A stretch of 64,000 nt of DNA from Nitrospira sp. CR1.1 (GTDB taxonomy: Bacteria > Nitrospirota > Nitrospiria > Nitrospirales > Nitrospiraceae), in the NCBI GenBank assembly GCA_014055465.1, contig WIAF01000009.1, positions 119,966-183,965 on the forward strand. Direction: 5' to 3'. Position numbers and translations under genes: made by a program. Below are positions 55,378-63,111 of this stretch, one piece after another (within the stretch, counting starts at the first letter, position 1; the number at the start of each line of letters is the position of its first letter). The notes below the pieces were generated by a model, which was not told the DNA's origin, did not search any database, and saw only the letters and a list, made by a program, of their open reading frames with translations.

Positions 55378-57195
55378 ATGACCGTTTTGCGCAAGACTGC
55401 GTCTGCAAAATCATCCCGTCGTACCACTGCGTCCCGCGAGTTTGCCGACCGCTGGGACCTCTCCGACCTCGTCGTCGATCCCGTGAAACAATTCGACCGA
55501 TATCTGAAAGACCTGAGCGTCAAGGTTGCACGTTTCGAAGCGGCGCGCCCAGACCTCTCCGCGACCATGCCCGAACAGAGCTTCTTGAATCTCCTGACCC
55601 TGTCGGAACAGATCGCCAGAGATTCCGGCCGGCTGGGAGCCTACTCGTATCTCTGGTTTTCTGAGGATACCAAGCAGCTGCAGGCCCGGTCATTCAAGAC
55701 CAAAGTGGAGGAGCACCTCACGACTCTCCAAAATCGCCTCCTGTTTTTCGATCTGTGGTGGCAAAGTGTCGATGAGAAGAATGCGGAACGCTTGATGGCG
55801 AACAGCGGGGACTTCCGGTATCACCTGGAAACGATCCGGCGCTTCAAACCGCACACGCTCTCGGAACCGGAAGAGAAGATCATCAACATCAAGAACATCA
55901 CCGGACAAAGCGCCGTGCATCAGCTCTACGATGTGGTCACCAACGGCTTCACCTTCACACTGCGCGTCGGCGGCAAGAAAAAGACCATGAACCGCGAAGC
56001 GTTGACGGCCTACCTGAGAAGCCCGAAAGCCGGAATGCGTGAAGCCGCCTACCGGGAAATGTATCGCGTGTACGAATCCCAGCAGGATCTGCTCGGAGAG
56101 ATCTATAAGACGTTGATCAATGATTGGAAGGCGGAAAACCTTCAACTCCGCCATTTCAAGACACCGCTGGCCTCCCGGAATCTCGGTAACGATATTCCCG
56201 ACTCCGCGGTGGAAGCGCTCTTAGCCGTCTGTATGAAAAACTCCCCGATCTTCCAACGCTACTTCAAGCTCAAGGCCAGGCTGTGCAAGATCAGCACGAT
56301 GAACCGTTACCACATCTATGCGCCGCACCGGGCGGAACAAAAGACCTACCGATACCCGGATGCGGTCCGGATGGTATTAGACGCCTATTACGGCTTCTCA
56401 CCGCACCTTGCCGAACTCGCGCAACGCGTCTTTGCCGATCGCCACATCGATGCGCGCATGAAGACGGGAAAAATGGGCGGCGCCTATTGCTACAGCGTGA
56501 CGCCAAGCCTGACGCCCTATGTCATGCTGAATTTCACCGGCGAGGCGCGCGACATTGCCACCATGGCCCATGAATTAGGCCATGCCGTTCACGCCATGAT
56601 GGCGGAGGAACACAATGTCTTCACCTTCCACTCGACGCTGCCGCTCGCGGAAACGGCGTCTGTGTTCGGCGAGCGTATTCTTTCCGATGCCTTGATGGCC
56701 TCGGAGACAAGCACGTCCGTGAAGCAGAGCCTGCTCATCAATCAGTTGGATGATATCTACGCGACAGTCATGCGGCAGGCATACTTTGTGGCCTTCGAAC
56801 GGACTGCCCACGACATGGTGGCCCACGGCGCAACGACGAACGATCTGGCGAGCGCTTATATGACCTTACTCAGGCAGCAATTCGGAAAATCGCTGCGCGT
56901 GCCGCAAGAGTTCCAATGGGAATGGCTCACCATCCCGCATCTGTATGCCAGCCCGTTCTACTGTTATGCGTATAGCTTCGGGAACCTGCTCGTGCTGGCG
57001 CTCTATCGCATGTACCAGGAACAGGGCGGCGCATTCGTCCCCAAATATCTGGACCTGCTCGCGGCTGGCGGGTCGAAAGCGCCTCAGGCCATCCTTGCCG
57101 AGGTGGGGGTGGACATGAACTCTCACCCGTTTTGGCAATCCGGCTTCGATGCGATTTCAGGTATGGTCGATCAGCTGGAAGGGACTATGAGATGA
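55378..57195 (+). CDS. pepF: Oligoendopeptidase F, M3 family
   Basis: 605 residues. Zinc motif MAHELGHAVH with His398, Glu399 and His402, followed by the third-ligand region LAETASVFGERILSD. N-terminal helical domain as in PepF. Cleaves peptides of about 7-17 residues in the cytosol. ATG 55378 after GAGCC; an earlier ATG at 55339 is possible. Confidence 0.93.
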   Translation: MTVLRKTASAKSSRRTTASREFADRWDLSDLVVDPVKQFDRYLKDLSVKVARFEAARPDLSATMPEQSFLNLLTLSEQIARDSGRLGAYSYLWFSEDTKQLQARSFKTKVEEHLTTLQNRLLFFDLWWQSVDEKNAERLMANSGDFRYHLETIRRFKPHTLSEPEEKIINIKNITGQSAVHQLYDVVTNGFTFTLRVGGKKKTMNREALTAYLRSPKAGMREAAYREMYRVYESQQDLLGEIYKTLINDWKAENLQLRHFKTPLASRNLGNDIPDSAVEALLAVCMKNSPIFQRYFKLKARLCKISTMNRYHIYAPHRAEQKTYRYPDAVRMVLDAYYGFSPHLAELAQRVFADRHIDARMKTGKMGGAYCYSVTPSLTPYVMLNFTGEARDIATMAHELGHAVHAMMAEEHNVFTFHSTLPLAETASVFGERILSDALMASETSTSVKQSLLINQLDDIYATVMRQAYFVAFERTAHDMVAHGATTNDLASAYMTLLRQQFGKSLRVPQEFQWEWLTIPHLYASPFYCYAYSFGNLLVLALYRMYQEQGGAFVPKYLDLLAAGGSKAPQAILAEVGVDMNSHPFWQSGFDAISGMVDQLEGTMR

Positions 57196-57285
57196 CCGAA
57201 CGGCAGGACACATCGAACCCGACCCACAAGCGCCTGTGACAGGCATGGAGAACAAGGCCGGCGATCCATCGGTCGGGAGAGAGGG

Positions 57286-57546
57286 CTACACGCGTTCGGA
57301 AGATTTGTCCATCTCGACCGGGTGACCCAAAATTTCCCGTTCAGCCTCCAGCCAATCACGCAGGTGATACCCGTCCAGGCAGCCCCGTTGTTCATACAGC
57401 TCATGCGCCCTGGCCGCAATCCGCACTTGAATATCCTGCACAGGCCCCGAACGCTTCGCCGGGGCTGATGCCTTACCGGCCTGCTTCGCCGGTCGCGTGG
57501 CGGCCTTTTTCGGCGCGGCCTTCTTTTTCATACCCTTTTCCCTCAT
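57286..57546 (-). CDS. DUF2934 protein
   Basis: 86 residues: a basic N-terminus of Lys/Ala/Pro repeats (MKKKAAPKKAATRPAKQAG), histone-like, followed by a DUF2934 domain (IAARAHELYEQRGCLDGYHL, DWLEAEREIL). Function unknown; the basic arm may bind nucleic acid. The ATG at 57546 lies two bases beyond the stop of the winged-helix-like gene, so they are co-transcribed. Confidence 0.78.
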   Translation of the reverse strand: MREKGMKKKAAPKKAATRPAKQAGKASAPAKRSGPVQDIQVRIAARAHELYEQRGCLDGYHLRDWLEAEREILGHPVEMDKSSERV

Positions 57547-57548
57547 GT

Positions 57549-57782
57549 CTAGTCTCCAAACGGTACGCCCGACATTTCGCAAGGCCCCTTGTTTACGATG
57601 CTCGACCTCACCATAACATATTCAGTACGGTTCCTGTACCGCAGCGCCACCTTGTCTTCGCGGCTCAGCCGCTCCACAGTCAGGAACAATTGATTGGCCG
57701 TGAACGCCGGCACAGGGCGAAATAATTCCGCCATCGAGCAAATCCGACATTGCTGCAAATACGTCCACACCGCGGTCTCCAC
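57549..57782 (-). CDS. Small winged-helix-like protein (copy A)
   Basis: 77 residues from GTG. VWTYLQQCRICSMAELFRP, then AFTANQLFLTVERLSREDKV, then a beta wing ALRYRNRTEYVMV. The helix-turn-helix and wing order, and the clear likeness to the protein at 61264-61533 (FTANQLFLTVERL versus YTWQSLFAALNRL), suggest a small DNA-binding regulator. Family not recognised. Confidence 0.5.
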   Translation of the reverse strand: METAVWTYLQQCRICSMAELFRPVPAFTANQLFLTVERLSREDKVALRYRNRTEYVMVRSSIVNKGPCEMSGVPFGD

Positions 57783-57848
57783 CCCGATTCATCATTCTGC
57801 GGCCTTCCATCATTCATGGCCTCGTCTCCTCGTTGCCGCTCGTTCTGA

Positions 57849-58455
57849 CTACCTGAAATGCCAGGCCACTCCTGCGATAGATCTCGGCGCCTGGTAGACG
57901 CCTTTCACAAAACACGGCGGCCCTTTCGTTCAGCAAGAGCTTGACCCCGGCAGGAAGACTGAGCCCGGGGGATGAATCGGAGACGGCCAGGCCCGGACCT
58001 GACACCGTGGCGCTCACCGCCGCCAAGCCGATTCCTGGGTAAGGTTGCAACCGGCCATGAGGATATCAAGCGAGCACATTGAGCGCGGTCGTCACAATGC
58101 GGACGGGCTCGCCGGTTCCCGCCACCACAGACGGAGCAGGAGATCCGGACGATGTCTGATGGGTTACACGCGGATGGCTGACGAACCCTTCGACCTCCAC
58201 GCCAACCCACTCCCGGCCCTTGTCATCAAAGAAATGCCCGACCTTTCCTCCGAACACGTCCGCATTCGCCAGGTCCAGGCTCCGAAAAGACACGCCATGA
58301 TTGGCTCCCGTGCCTCACACCTGCCGGAGGTCGAACGGAAAGGTCATGCCGGCTCCGCTCGCAATGTCGATCGCTGAGCGAGCCTTCTCCATGCTTCTAG
58401 CGATCAGCAGGACAGCCAGCACCGCTCCCCGCATCAGCACCAACCGGTCACGCAT
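57849..58455 (-). pseudogene. Decayed outer-membrane beta-barrel protein gene
   Basis: Reading from ATG 58455: a signal-like start (VLMRGAVLAVLLIARS), GAGMTFPFDLRQV, then TGA at about 58320; the frame continues LDLANADVFGGKVGHFFD and WVGVEVEGFVSH to a second TGA at 58066-58068, then YPHGRLQPYPGIGLAAVSA and LSLPAGVKLLLNERAAVF. After a frameshift the last strand ends AGVAWHFR and TAG at 57849. These are the blocks of a small outer-membrane barrel with its terminal aromatic. Both TGAs are one C-to-T change from CGA. Confidence 0.75.
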
Positions 58456-58496
58456 GAAATGATCCTTCCTGCGGCCGAGTCGGACTCCGCTCAGAT

Positions 58497-58826
58497 CTAT
58501 GGCATCTCCTCAGCCCGTTGTTCGATCTGCTCCGCCGCCACCCGCAACTGTCGGGCGAGCGCCCGCCGCTGCTGGATCAACCGAGCATCCGCCGGCCATG
58601 GGTGCTGCAACAACATTTCGGCCTCTACCTCATGGTGATCGGCAAATGCCCGCAGTTCTTGCGCCTCTGCATGCCATTGAAGCCGACTTTCGGATGCCCC
58701 TTGCGCCGTCCCCGGCGCCAACACACCGGATTGGACGGACAACGACTTGGTGTCCGACATGCCCGCGCACCCGACAAGCGTACTCAACGCCAGAATGACA
58801 CAAGCCTGGGACAGCTGAGCGTTCAT
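58497..58826 (-). CDS. Lipoprotein with helical hairpin (family 1)
   Basis: 109 residues: lipobox LVGCAG (Cys20), then a polar spacer and two helices (LQWHAEAQELRAFADHHEVEAEM; ADARLIQQRRALARQLRVAAEQIEQRAEEM). GAGGAGG precedes the ATG. It resembles the lipoprotein at 60902-61267 in size, lipobox and hairpin. Probably envelope-associated; no function known. Confidence 0.6.
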   Translation of the reverse strand: MNAQLSQACVILALSTLVGCAGMSDTKSLSVQSGVLAPGTAQGASESRLQWHAEAQELRAFADHHEVEAEMLLQHPWPADARLIQQRRALARQLRVAAEQIEQRAEEMP

Positions 58827-59203
58827 GATAAGCCCTCCTCTTTTCCGCCGGTCCGTAGCGCCACTACACCATTGATCAAAGCAAGATATGGTCCTGCGGG
58901 AGAAGGGCGCGCAAAGCGCCCACAAACACTGGCGGCCGTTCTCGCATCGGTATCGAGAACGGCGAGCATCACCTCGAAAACCCAATACCTCGCAGATTCC
59001 GCACCGCTCGGCCCGTGCGGAATCGCGCCGTCGGATCGCTGGAGACTCTCCAGCTCCTTCGCGCCGAGTCAATGACGAAACCGACAGGCAATGCAGCGGG
59101 ATGATTATGGATGGGACGCACACTCGTTGCGATGTGGCAGGCATGCGAGGCTCACCCTGCGCACCGAGACAACTTACCGGTGTCGAGCCACTGGAGATGA
59201 AAT
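58827..59203. other. 377-bp intergenic region
   Basis: Upstream of the lipoprotein and downstream of the receiver-domain gene, both leftward. No ORF, repeat or RNA motif that I can support. It presumably holds the lipoprotein promoter. Confidence 0.35.
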
Positions 59204-59617
59204 TTATGAGGCGTGTGACGTAATACGCTCGGATAGTCGGTCGCTATCGGGCAATGAGACCGACTCCTGCAAGGCCCGTAACAACGTCTGCGGAGAGAAT
59301 GGCTTCGTGATCAGGATCCGCGCGCCTTGCTGCTTGAGGGACGGGGGGAGTTCCCGCAACTCAGCCGACAGCAGCAACACCGGTATGTCCGGCCACATCA
59401 GGCGACAAAGCAGGAGGAATTGCTCGCCGTCCAACCGGGGCATATGAAAATCAGAAATGACCGCATCAAAACGCCGTTTCTTCATCTCGCCCAACGCCTC
59501 GACGCCATCGACTGCCGCATAGACAATATACCCGGCTTGCTCAAGCACGACCGCAACCAACCGCCGCACACTTTCTTCATCGTCAGCAATCAGTACGCGC
59601 TTCCCGTAGCCCTCCAT
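59204..59617 (-). CDS. Stand-alone response-regulator receiver protein
   Basis: 137 residues forming a single CheY-like domain: acidic pair Asp12-Asp13 (IADDEES), phosphoacceptor Asp56 (VISDFHMPRLDG) and Lys in ILITKPFSP. No output domain. AAGGAGG precedes the ATG at 59617. Partner kinase not seen in this window. Confidence 0.88.
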   Translation of the reverse strand: MEGYGKRVLIADDEESVRRLVAVVLEQAGYIVYAAVDGVEALGEMKKRRFDAVISDFHMPRLDGEQFLLLCRLMWPDIPVLLLSAELRELPPSLKQQGARILITKPFSPQTLLRALQESVSLPDSDRLSERITSHAS

Positions 59618-59691
59618 GGCGCCTCCTTCTTTCTGGTGCCTCGCAACAGTCCGTAGCCGCCAACCTGTCTCACCCTGTGCGGACAGCCCCT

Positions 59692-59928
59692 TCATTTCCT
59701 TGGCCGTCCGCGGATCTCCTCACTCCACACCCCTCTCCGCTGCGGGCCAGGCCTGGTGCGCCGGCCTACCAGACGGGCGGAGATGCCGCGGGCCAGCCGG
59801 ATCAACGCATCTTCCAGATTGCCGCAATTCAGGCAGCGTGCGACCAGCACCCACGTATGGGTCACCCCTTCAGTCGGATTGAACAGCGTCTCGGCCACCA
59901 TCAGGCCCTGACACCGGCTACATGCCAT
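59692..59928 (-). CDS. Small zinc-ribbon protein
   Basis: 78 residues. CSRC (residues 3-6) and CLNC (about 34-37) frame a beta ribbon (TLFNPTEGVTHTWVLVARC), followed by a basic tail (ARLVGRRTRPGPQRRG). Ribosome-binding site GGAGACG before the ATG. Function unknown, possibly nucleic-acid or protein binding. Confidence 0.6.
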   Translation of the reverse strand: MACSRCQGLMVAETLFNPTEGVTHTWVLVARCLNCGNLEDALIRLARGISARLVGRRTRPGPQRRGVWSEEIRGRPRK

Positions 59929-59967
59929 GCTTCGTCTCCTTCGATCGATCACCATCCATGAGGGGGT

Positions 59968-60873
59968 TTAGCGTCCCCGGCCCATCAGGTCCTGCTCCAT
60001 GCGCATGAGGCTCTCAGGAGCCGGCTTCGTCCCGCGATCCTGGTCCGGGTTGATCAGAATGGGCACGCGTAAATGATCAGGCAGCAACACCATTTTGGCG
60101 TTGGGACTGTCGTACAGCTTGTACTGCAGATATTCCGGGGTCAGGGTTTTTGTAATCGTTTGTTGCGCATTCGCCTGGCCCAGCGCTCGAATCTTCAGCC
60201 CCTCGGCCTCGCCTTCCGATCTGATTCGAATCGCATCGCCCTCGCCCCGTGCCCGCCGCCTGGCGATCTCCGCTTCCTTTTCCGCAATGACGAGCTCGAA
60301 TTCCTTTTGTTCTTTTTCCTGCTCCTTCGCCTGTTTGCGCTCCACCGCCTCCAGAACGATCTTGGCCAATTCAATATCGGCGAGCGCGACGCTATGCACC
60401 TCCAGATGACGCCCCTTGAGTTTTTCCACCACGACCGCCTGAACCTTACTGGCGATCTCCGCGCTCATTTCAGGAACCGCGACCATCGGATAGTTCGACA
60501 CGACGCTGCGCACCGCGGCCAACAGCTCCGGTCGGACAACCCTGGGATAAAAGTCCGGCCCGATCTCCTGCGCGAGGAAATACACTTCTTCGGCAATCGG
60601 GCGCATGATGATCGCCGCCTTCAACTTGACCAGGAGATCGTCGGAACTCAGCGCATCGACCATTTCCGTGTAGCTCTGCAGCCGCACGTCATAGACATAG
60701 ACATCATTCCAGGGGGCTCTCCAATAGAACCCCGACTTTAAGGTCTCGGTCGTCAGCCCTTCGGTTAACGGGTACCAGCGGAGACCGCGCTGTCCCGGAC
60801 TGACCGTGTTTCCACAACCCGCCAGACCGCACAACCCTGCGATGATCAATCCGATGGTCGTATATCGCCACAT
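59968..60873 (-). CDS. SPFH/prohibitin-domain lipoprotein
   Basis: 301 residues: lipobox GLAGCG (Cys20), then an SPFH domain (about 28-200; PGQRGLRWYPLTEGLTTETLKSGFYWRAPW) and a coiled coil rich in Glu/Lys/Ala (RKQAKEQEKEQKEFELVIAEKEAEIA). SPFH proteins usually have an N-terminal membrane helix and scaffold membrane microdomains; here lipidation would put the domain outside the inner membrane. GGGGGAG precedes the ATG. Downstream of the lipoprotein gene by 28 bp. Confidence 0.82.
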   Translation of the reverse strand: MWRYTTIGLIIAGLCGLAGCGNTVSPGQRGLRWYPLTEGLTTETLKSGFYWRAPWNDVYVYDVRLQSYTEMVDALSSDDLLVKLKAAIIMRPIAEEVYFLAQEIGPDFYPRVVRPELLAAVRSVVSNYPMVAVPEMSAEIASKVQAVVVEKLKGRHLEVHSVALADIELAKIVLEAVERKQAKEQEKEQKEFELVIAEKEAEIARRRARGEGDAIRIRSEGEAEGLKIRALGQANAQQTITKTLTPEYLQYKLYDSPNAKMVLLPDHLRVPILINPDQDRGTKPAPESLMRMEQDLMGRGR

Positions 60874-60901
60874 GGGCTCCCCCTTCCTGCTCCGATGCCA
60901 T

Positions 60902-61267
60902 TCAGCGGGATTCCTGGTATGCAGCTTGAGAACGCCGGTCATGCAGACGCTGATGGCGAGCGGCTATCCGCTCTTGCTCCTGCGCCGCAGCCTCGTACGA
61001 TTGGGCCAAGAGGCGCGTGCCTTCGACCCAATCGGAGTGAGGACCAAATAGGCGCTCATACACGGCCACACGATGGTCGTAATCCTGCGCCATCTGTCTC
61101 AGCCTCGTGGCTTCATGCGCATAGAACTCAGCAATCTTTCCTTGATCCTGTCCCGGATCGTCGGTCTTCAGGTCGAACACAGGGGCGGTGTTCCCGCATC
61201 CGGCCAATTGGCTGGCTCCCGCTAGGGCAAGGCATCCAAGAAGAACCGGCCAGGACACGCGCATCAT
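60902..61267 (-). CDS. Lipoprotein with helical hairpin (family 2)
   Basis: 121 residues: lipobox LAGCGN (Cys24), then KIAEFYAHEATRLRQMAQDYDHRVAVYE and WVEGTRLLAQSYEAAAQEQERIAARHQRL, a long helical hairpin. Its ATG overlaps the TGA of the winged-helix-like gene upstream, and it leads to the SPFH lipoprotein. Probably a partner of that protein. Confidence 0.65.
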   Translation of the reverse strand: MMRVSWPVLLGCLALAGASQLAGCGNTAPVFDLKTDDPGQDQGKIAEFYAHEATRLRQMAQDYDHRVAVYERLFGPHSDWVEGTRLLAQSYEAAAQEQERIAARHQRLHDRRSQAAYQESR

Positions 61268-61533
61268 TGCACCTGCAGATACGCCCCCTTCGACAACAGA
61301 GGTTCTTCCTCGCAACCATGCCGCCAAACCACTTCGTAATCCGCAGCCAGGGGCAACAGTTCGACCTGGTCTTGAGTCCTCAACCGGTTCAACGCCGCGA
61401 ACAGTGATTGCCACGTGTACAGGGGAAGCGCGTCAGCCAGGGTGAGGAAGGTCAATCGCCGATGGTGGTGCAGCAGCACTAAAATTTGGTTGTCGATCAC
61501 ATCATCACCCGGGGAACCAGCTTGACGAATCAT
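61264..61533 (-). CDS. Small winged-helix-like protein (copy B)
   Basis: 89 residues: NQILVLLHHHRRLTFLTLADAL, then YTWQSLFAALNRLRTQDQVEL, then a wing LLPLAADYEVVWRHG. It parallels copy A at 57549-57782. First gene of the run regulator - lipoprotein - SPFH lipoprotein, so autoregulation is plausible. Confidence 0.55.
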   Translation of the reverse strand: MIRQAGSPGDDVIDNQILVLLHHHRRLTFLTLADALPLYTWQSLFAALNRLRTQDQVELLPLAADYEVVWRHGCEEEPLLSKGAYLQVQ

Positions 61534-61959
61534 CGCGCCTCCCCTGCACCAGAACCTGACGGTGCGCCTGCTGGAGTTCTAGTCGTGCCAAATAGCTTTG
61601 CAATATATGGTCCTATCGATTGCGGACATGCGTCGAAGGCATTCCCGCTCTGAGCGATGCTACGGAGTGGGGATCACGTAATCCCCCATTGGAGTTGAAG
61701 CATTTCGCACAGTGCATCTCGTGCGAAATCGCTCCAAGCTCCACTGTCTTTTCGCGAATCGTTTGCAGTTAAATTCACTGATCCGCATCATCACCCGACC
61801 TGGCACCTGGCTTGCTGAACGGAAACGACAGGGAGAAGAAGGAACCTCAGAAAGAACGGAGTCGTTATGCCTCGCGTGGGCATTCCAGCAGGCGGCTTCA
61901 AAACCGTCGGCCAAATTGTGGGGGCAAATGCGATACAATTTGGTTTCGGACAAGACAGA
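61534..61959. other. Intergenic region upstream of the winged-helix-like gene
   Basis: Holds the inverted repeat at 61702-61729 and, presumably, the promoter of the leftward operon and eroded 5' sequence of the CBS remnant. No intact gene seen. Confidence 0.35.
61702..61729. repeat. Inverted repeat, possible operator
   Basis: ATTTCGCAC and GTGCGAAAT, perfect 9-base arms with a 10-base spacer, 169 bp upstream of the winged-helix-like gene. There is no U-tract on either side, so it is not an obvious terminator. Confidence 0.5.
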
Positions 61960-62318
61960 ATGGAGATCACAATCGCAATGCTATCCGCTCATGTTTCCGG
62001 CGCTCCCGTCGTCGATGATCACGGCGCCTAGGTGGGGTTCATTAGCGAGTTTGACATCCTCTCTGCCCTCGCCGGATGGCATGACCTGAACGAGCTCACG
62101 GCCGAACAGCTGATGACTAGAAATACCATTGCGATTCACACGTCGCCCCATCGCGGAAGCAATGACGATCATGGCGGACACACCTCCCCTGCTCCTTCGA
62201 CCCTCCCTGTCGAAGAGAACGGCGGGTCGACTATTCTTCGGTCATCCGTCATGATCTGCTGGGCGCCTCCATCAGGACGTCCGTAGACATTACAGAGTAT
62301 CTAGCTACTCTGCTCTAA
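61960..62318 (+). pseudogene. Decayed two-CBS-domain protein gene
   Basis: The frame reads MEITIAMLSAHVSGAPVVDDHGA, TAG at 62029-62031, then VGFISEFDILSALAGWHDL and LTAEQLMTRNTIAIHTS. The second CBS domain resumes in another frame (SVIRHDLLGASIRTS, then a stop at 62316). A premature stop, a frameshift and a missing 5' end mark it as a remnant. CBS pairs normally sense adenine nucleotides. Confidence 0.75.
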
Positions 62319-62330
62319 CCTGGAATCGCC

Positions 62331-62702
62331 GTGGTTCATATCAAACGCGTATACAGCGAACCGGATCCGCACGATGGGATTCGAATATTGGTCGACCGGG
62401 TATGGCCGCGGGGCTGTACAAAAGAGCGGGCACGGCTTGACGGCTGGCGAAAGGAATTAGCCCCGAGCACCGCGCTCCGCAAATGGTTCGGCCATGATCC
62501 GCTAAAATGGAATGAATTTCGCGCTCGTTACCGCGAGGAGTTGGCACAACGGGAACAGCGCAGCGCTATCGAGGAACTCGCCAGGCTGGCTCGAGCGCGG
62601 ACGCTCACGCTGCTGTTCGGGGCGTCAGATCTGGAGCACAATCAGGCGGTGGTCTTGAAGGAACTACTGGATGGTCAGGAGAGGGAAGAGTCTACTGGAT
62701 AG
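62331..62702 (+). CDS. DUF488 protein (YeaO-like)
   Basis: 123 residues: KRVYSEPDPHDGIRILVDRVWPRG is the family start, with LDGWRKELAPSTALRKWFGHDPLKWNEFRARY and TLLFGASDLEHNQA. GTG start. Function unknown; the family resembles small sulfur- or nucleotide-handling proteins. Confidence 0.88.
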   Translation: MVHIKRVYSEPDPHDGIRILVDRVWPRGCTKERARLDGWRKELAPSTALRKWFGHDPLKWNEFRARYREELAQREQRSAIEELARLARARTLTLLFGASDLEHNQAVVLKELLDGQEREESTG

Positions 62703-62785
62703 CGGGGACCCAAGAAACATTCACGCACACGCATCTGGACAAGGGCTACACTCAAACGAATCGGTCGAATCGCCGATTGGAGCGC

Positions 62786-62887
62786 TTAGCTGGTAAGCCC
62801 CCACGTGCTCCACAGGGCTACCGCCGCTACGGCCAACATCGCCCAGGCTAACTCTCGATCTCCAACTTTCTTGATGATCTTGACCAT
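62786..62887 (-). CDS. 33-residue single-helix membrane peptide
   Basis: MVKIIKKVGDRELAW, then a hydrophobic helix (AMLAVAAVALWSTWGL) and TS. AAAGGAG sits seven bases before the ATG. A basic N-terminus with one membrane helix suits a membrane-inserted small protein. No known family. Confidence 0.5.
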   Translation of the reverse strand: MVKIIKKVGDRELAWAMLAVAAVALWSTWGLTS

Positions 62888-63014
62888 GTCTCGACTCCTT
62901 TCTCCGTTTTAATCGCGCTCACCGTGATACCAGCCAGTAGAGCAAGGCGTATGCCATCACGATATGAAGAGAATTCACCGTTTTTTGCGGTCGTGAGGCC
63001 ACAAAGTGAGCGGA

Positions 63015-63036
63015 TTCGCACAGATCGCACTGTGCG
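63015..63036. repeat. Inverted repeat related to the one at 61702
   Basis: CGCACAG and CTGTGCG arms with a 6-base spacer, beginning TTCGCACAG as does the repeat 1.3 kb away. It lies downstream of the CHASE3 gene and upstream of the small membrane peptide gene. Confidence 0.4.
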
Positions 63037-63111
63037 GTTTTCTCGAAGCGGAGGTTTCGGCCTTGGATATGTCTGCGGTGGAAACAGAAAGAACAGGACT
63101 CTGGAGATACT

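Noticed and set aside
58045..58377. Rightward 110-codon ORF in the barrel remnant
   Set aside because: It runs opposite a decayed gene whose own frame gives recognisable barrel blocks; the rightward translation has no features.
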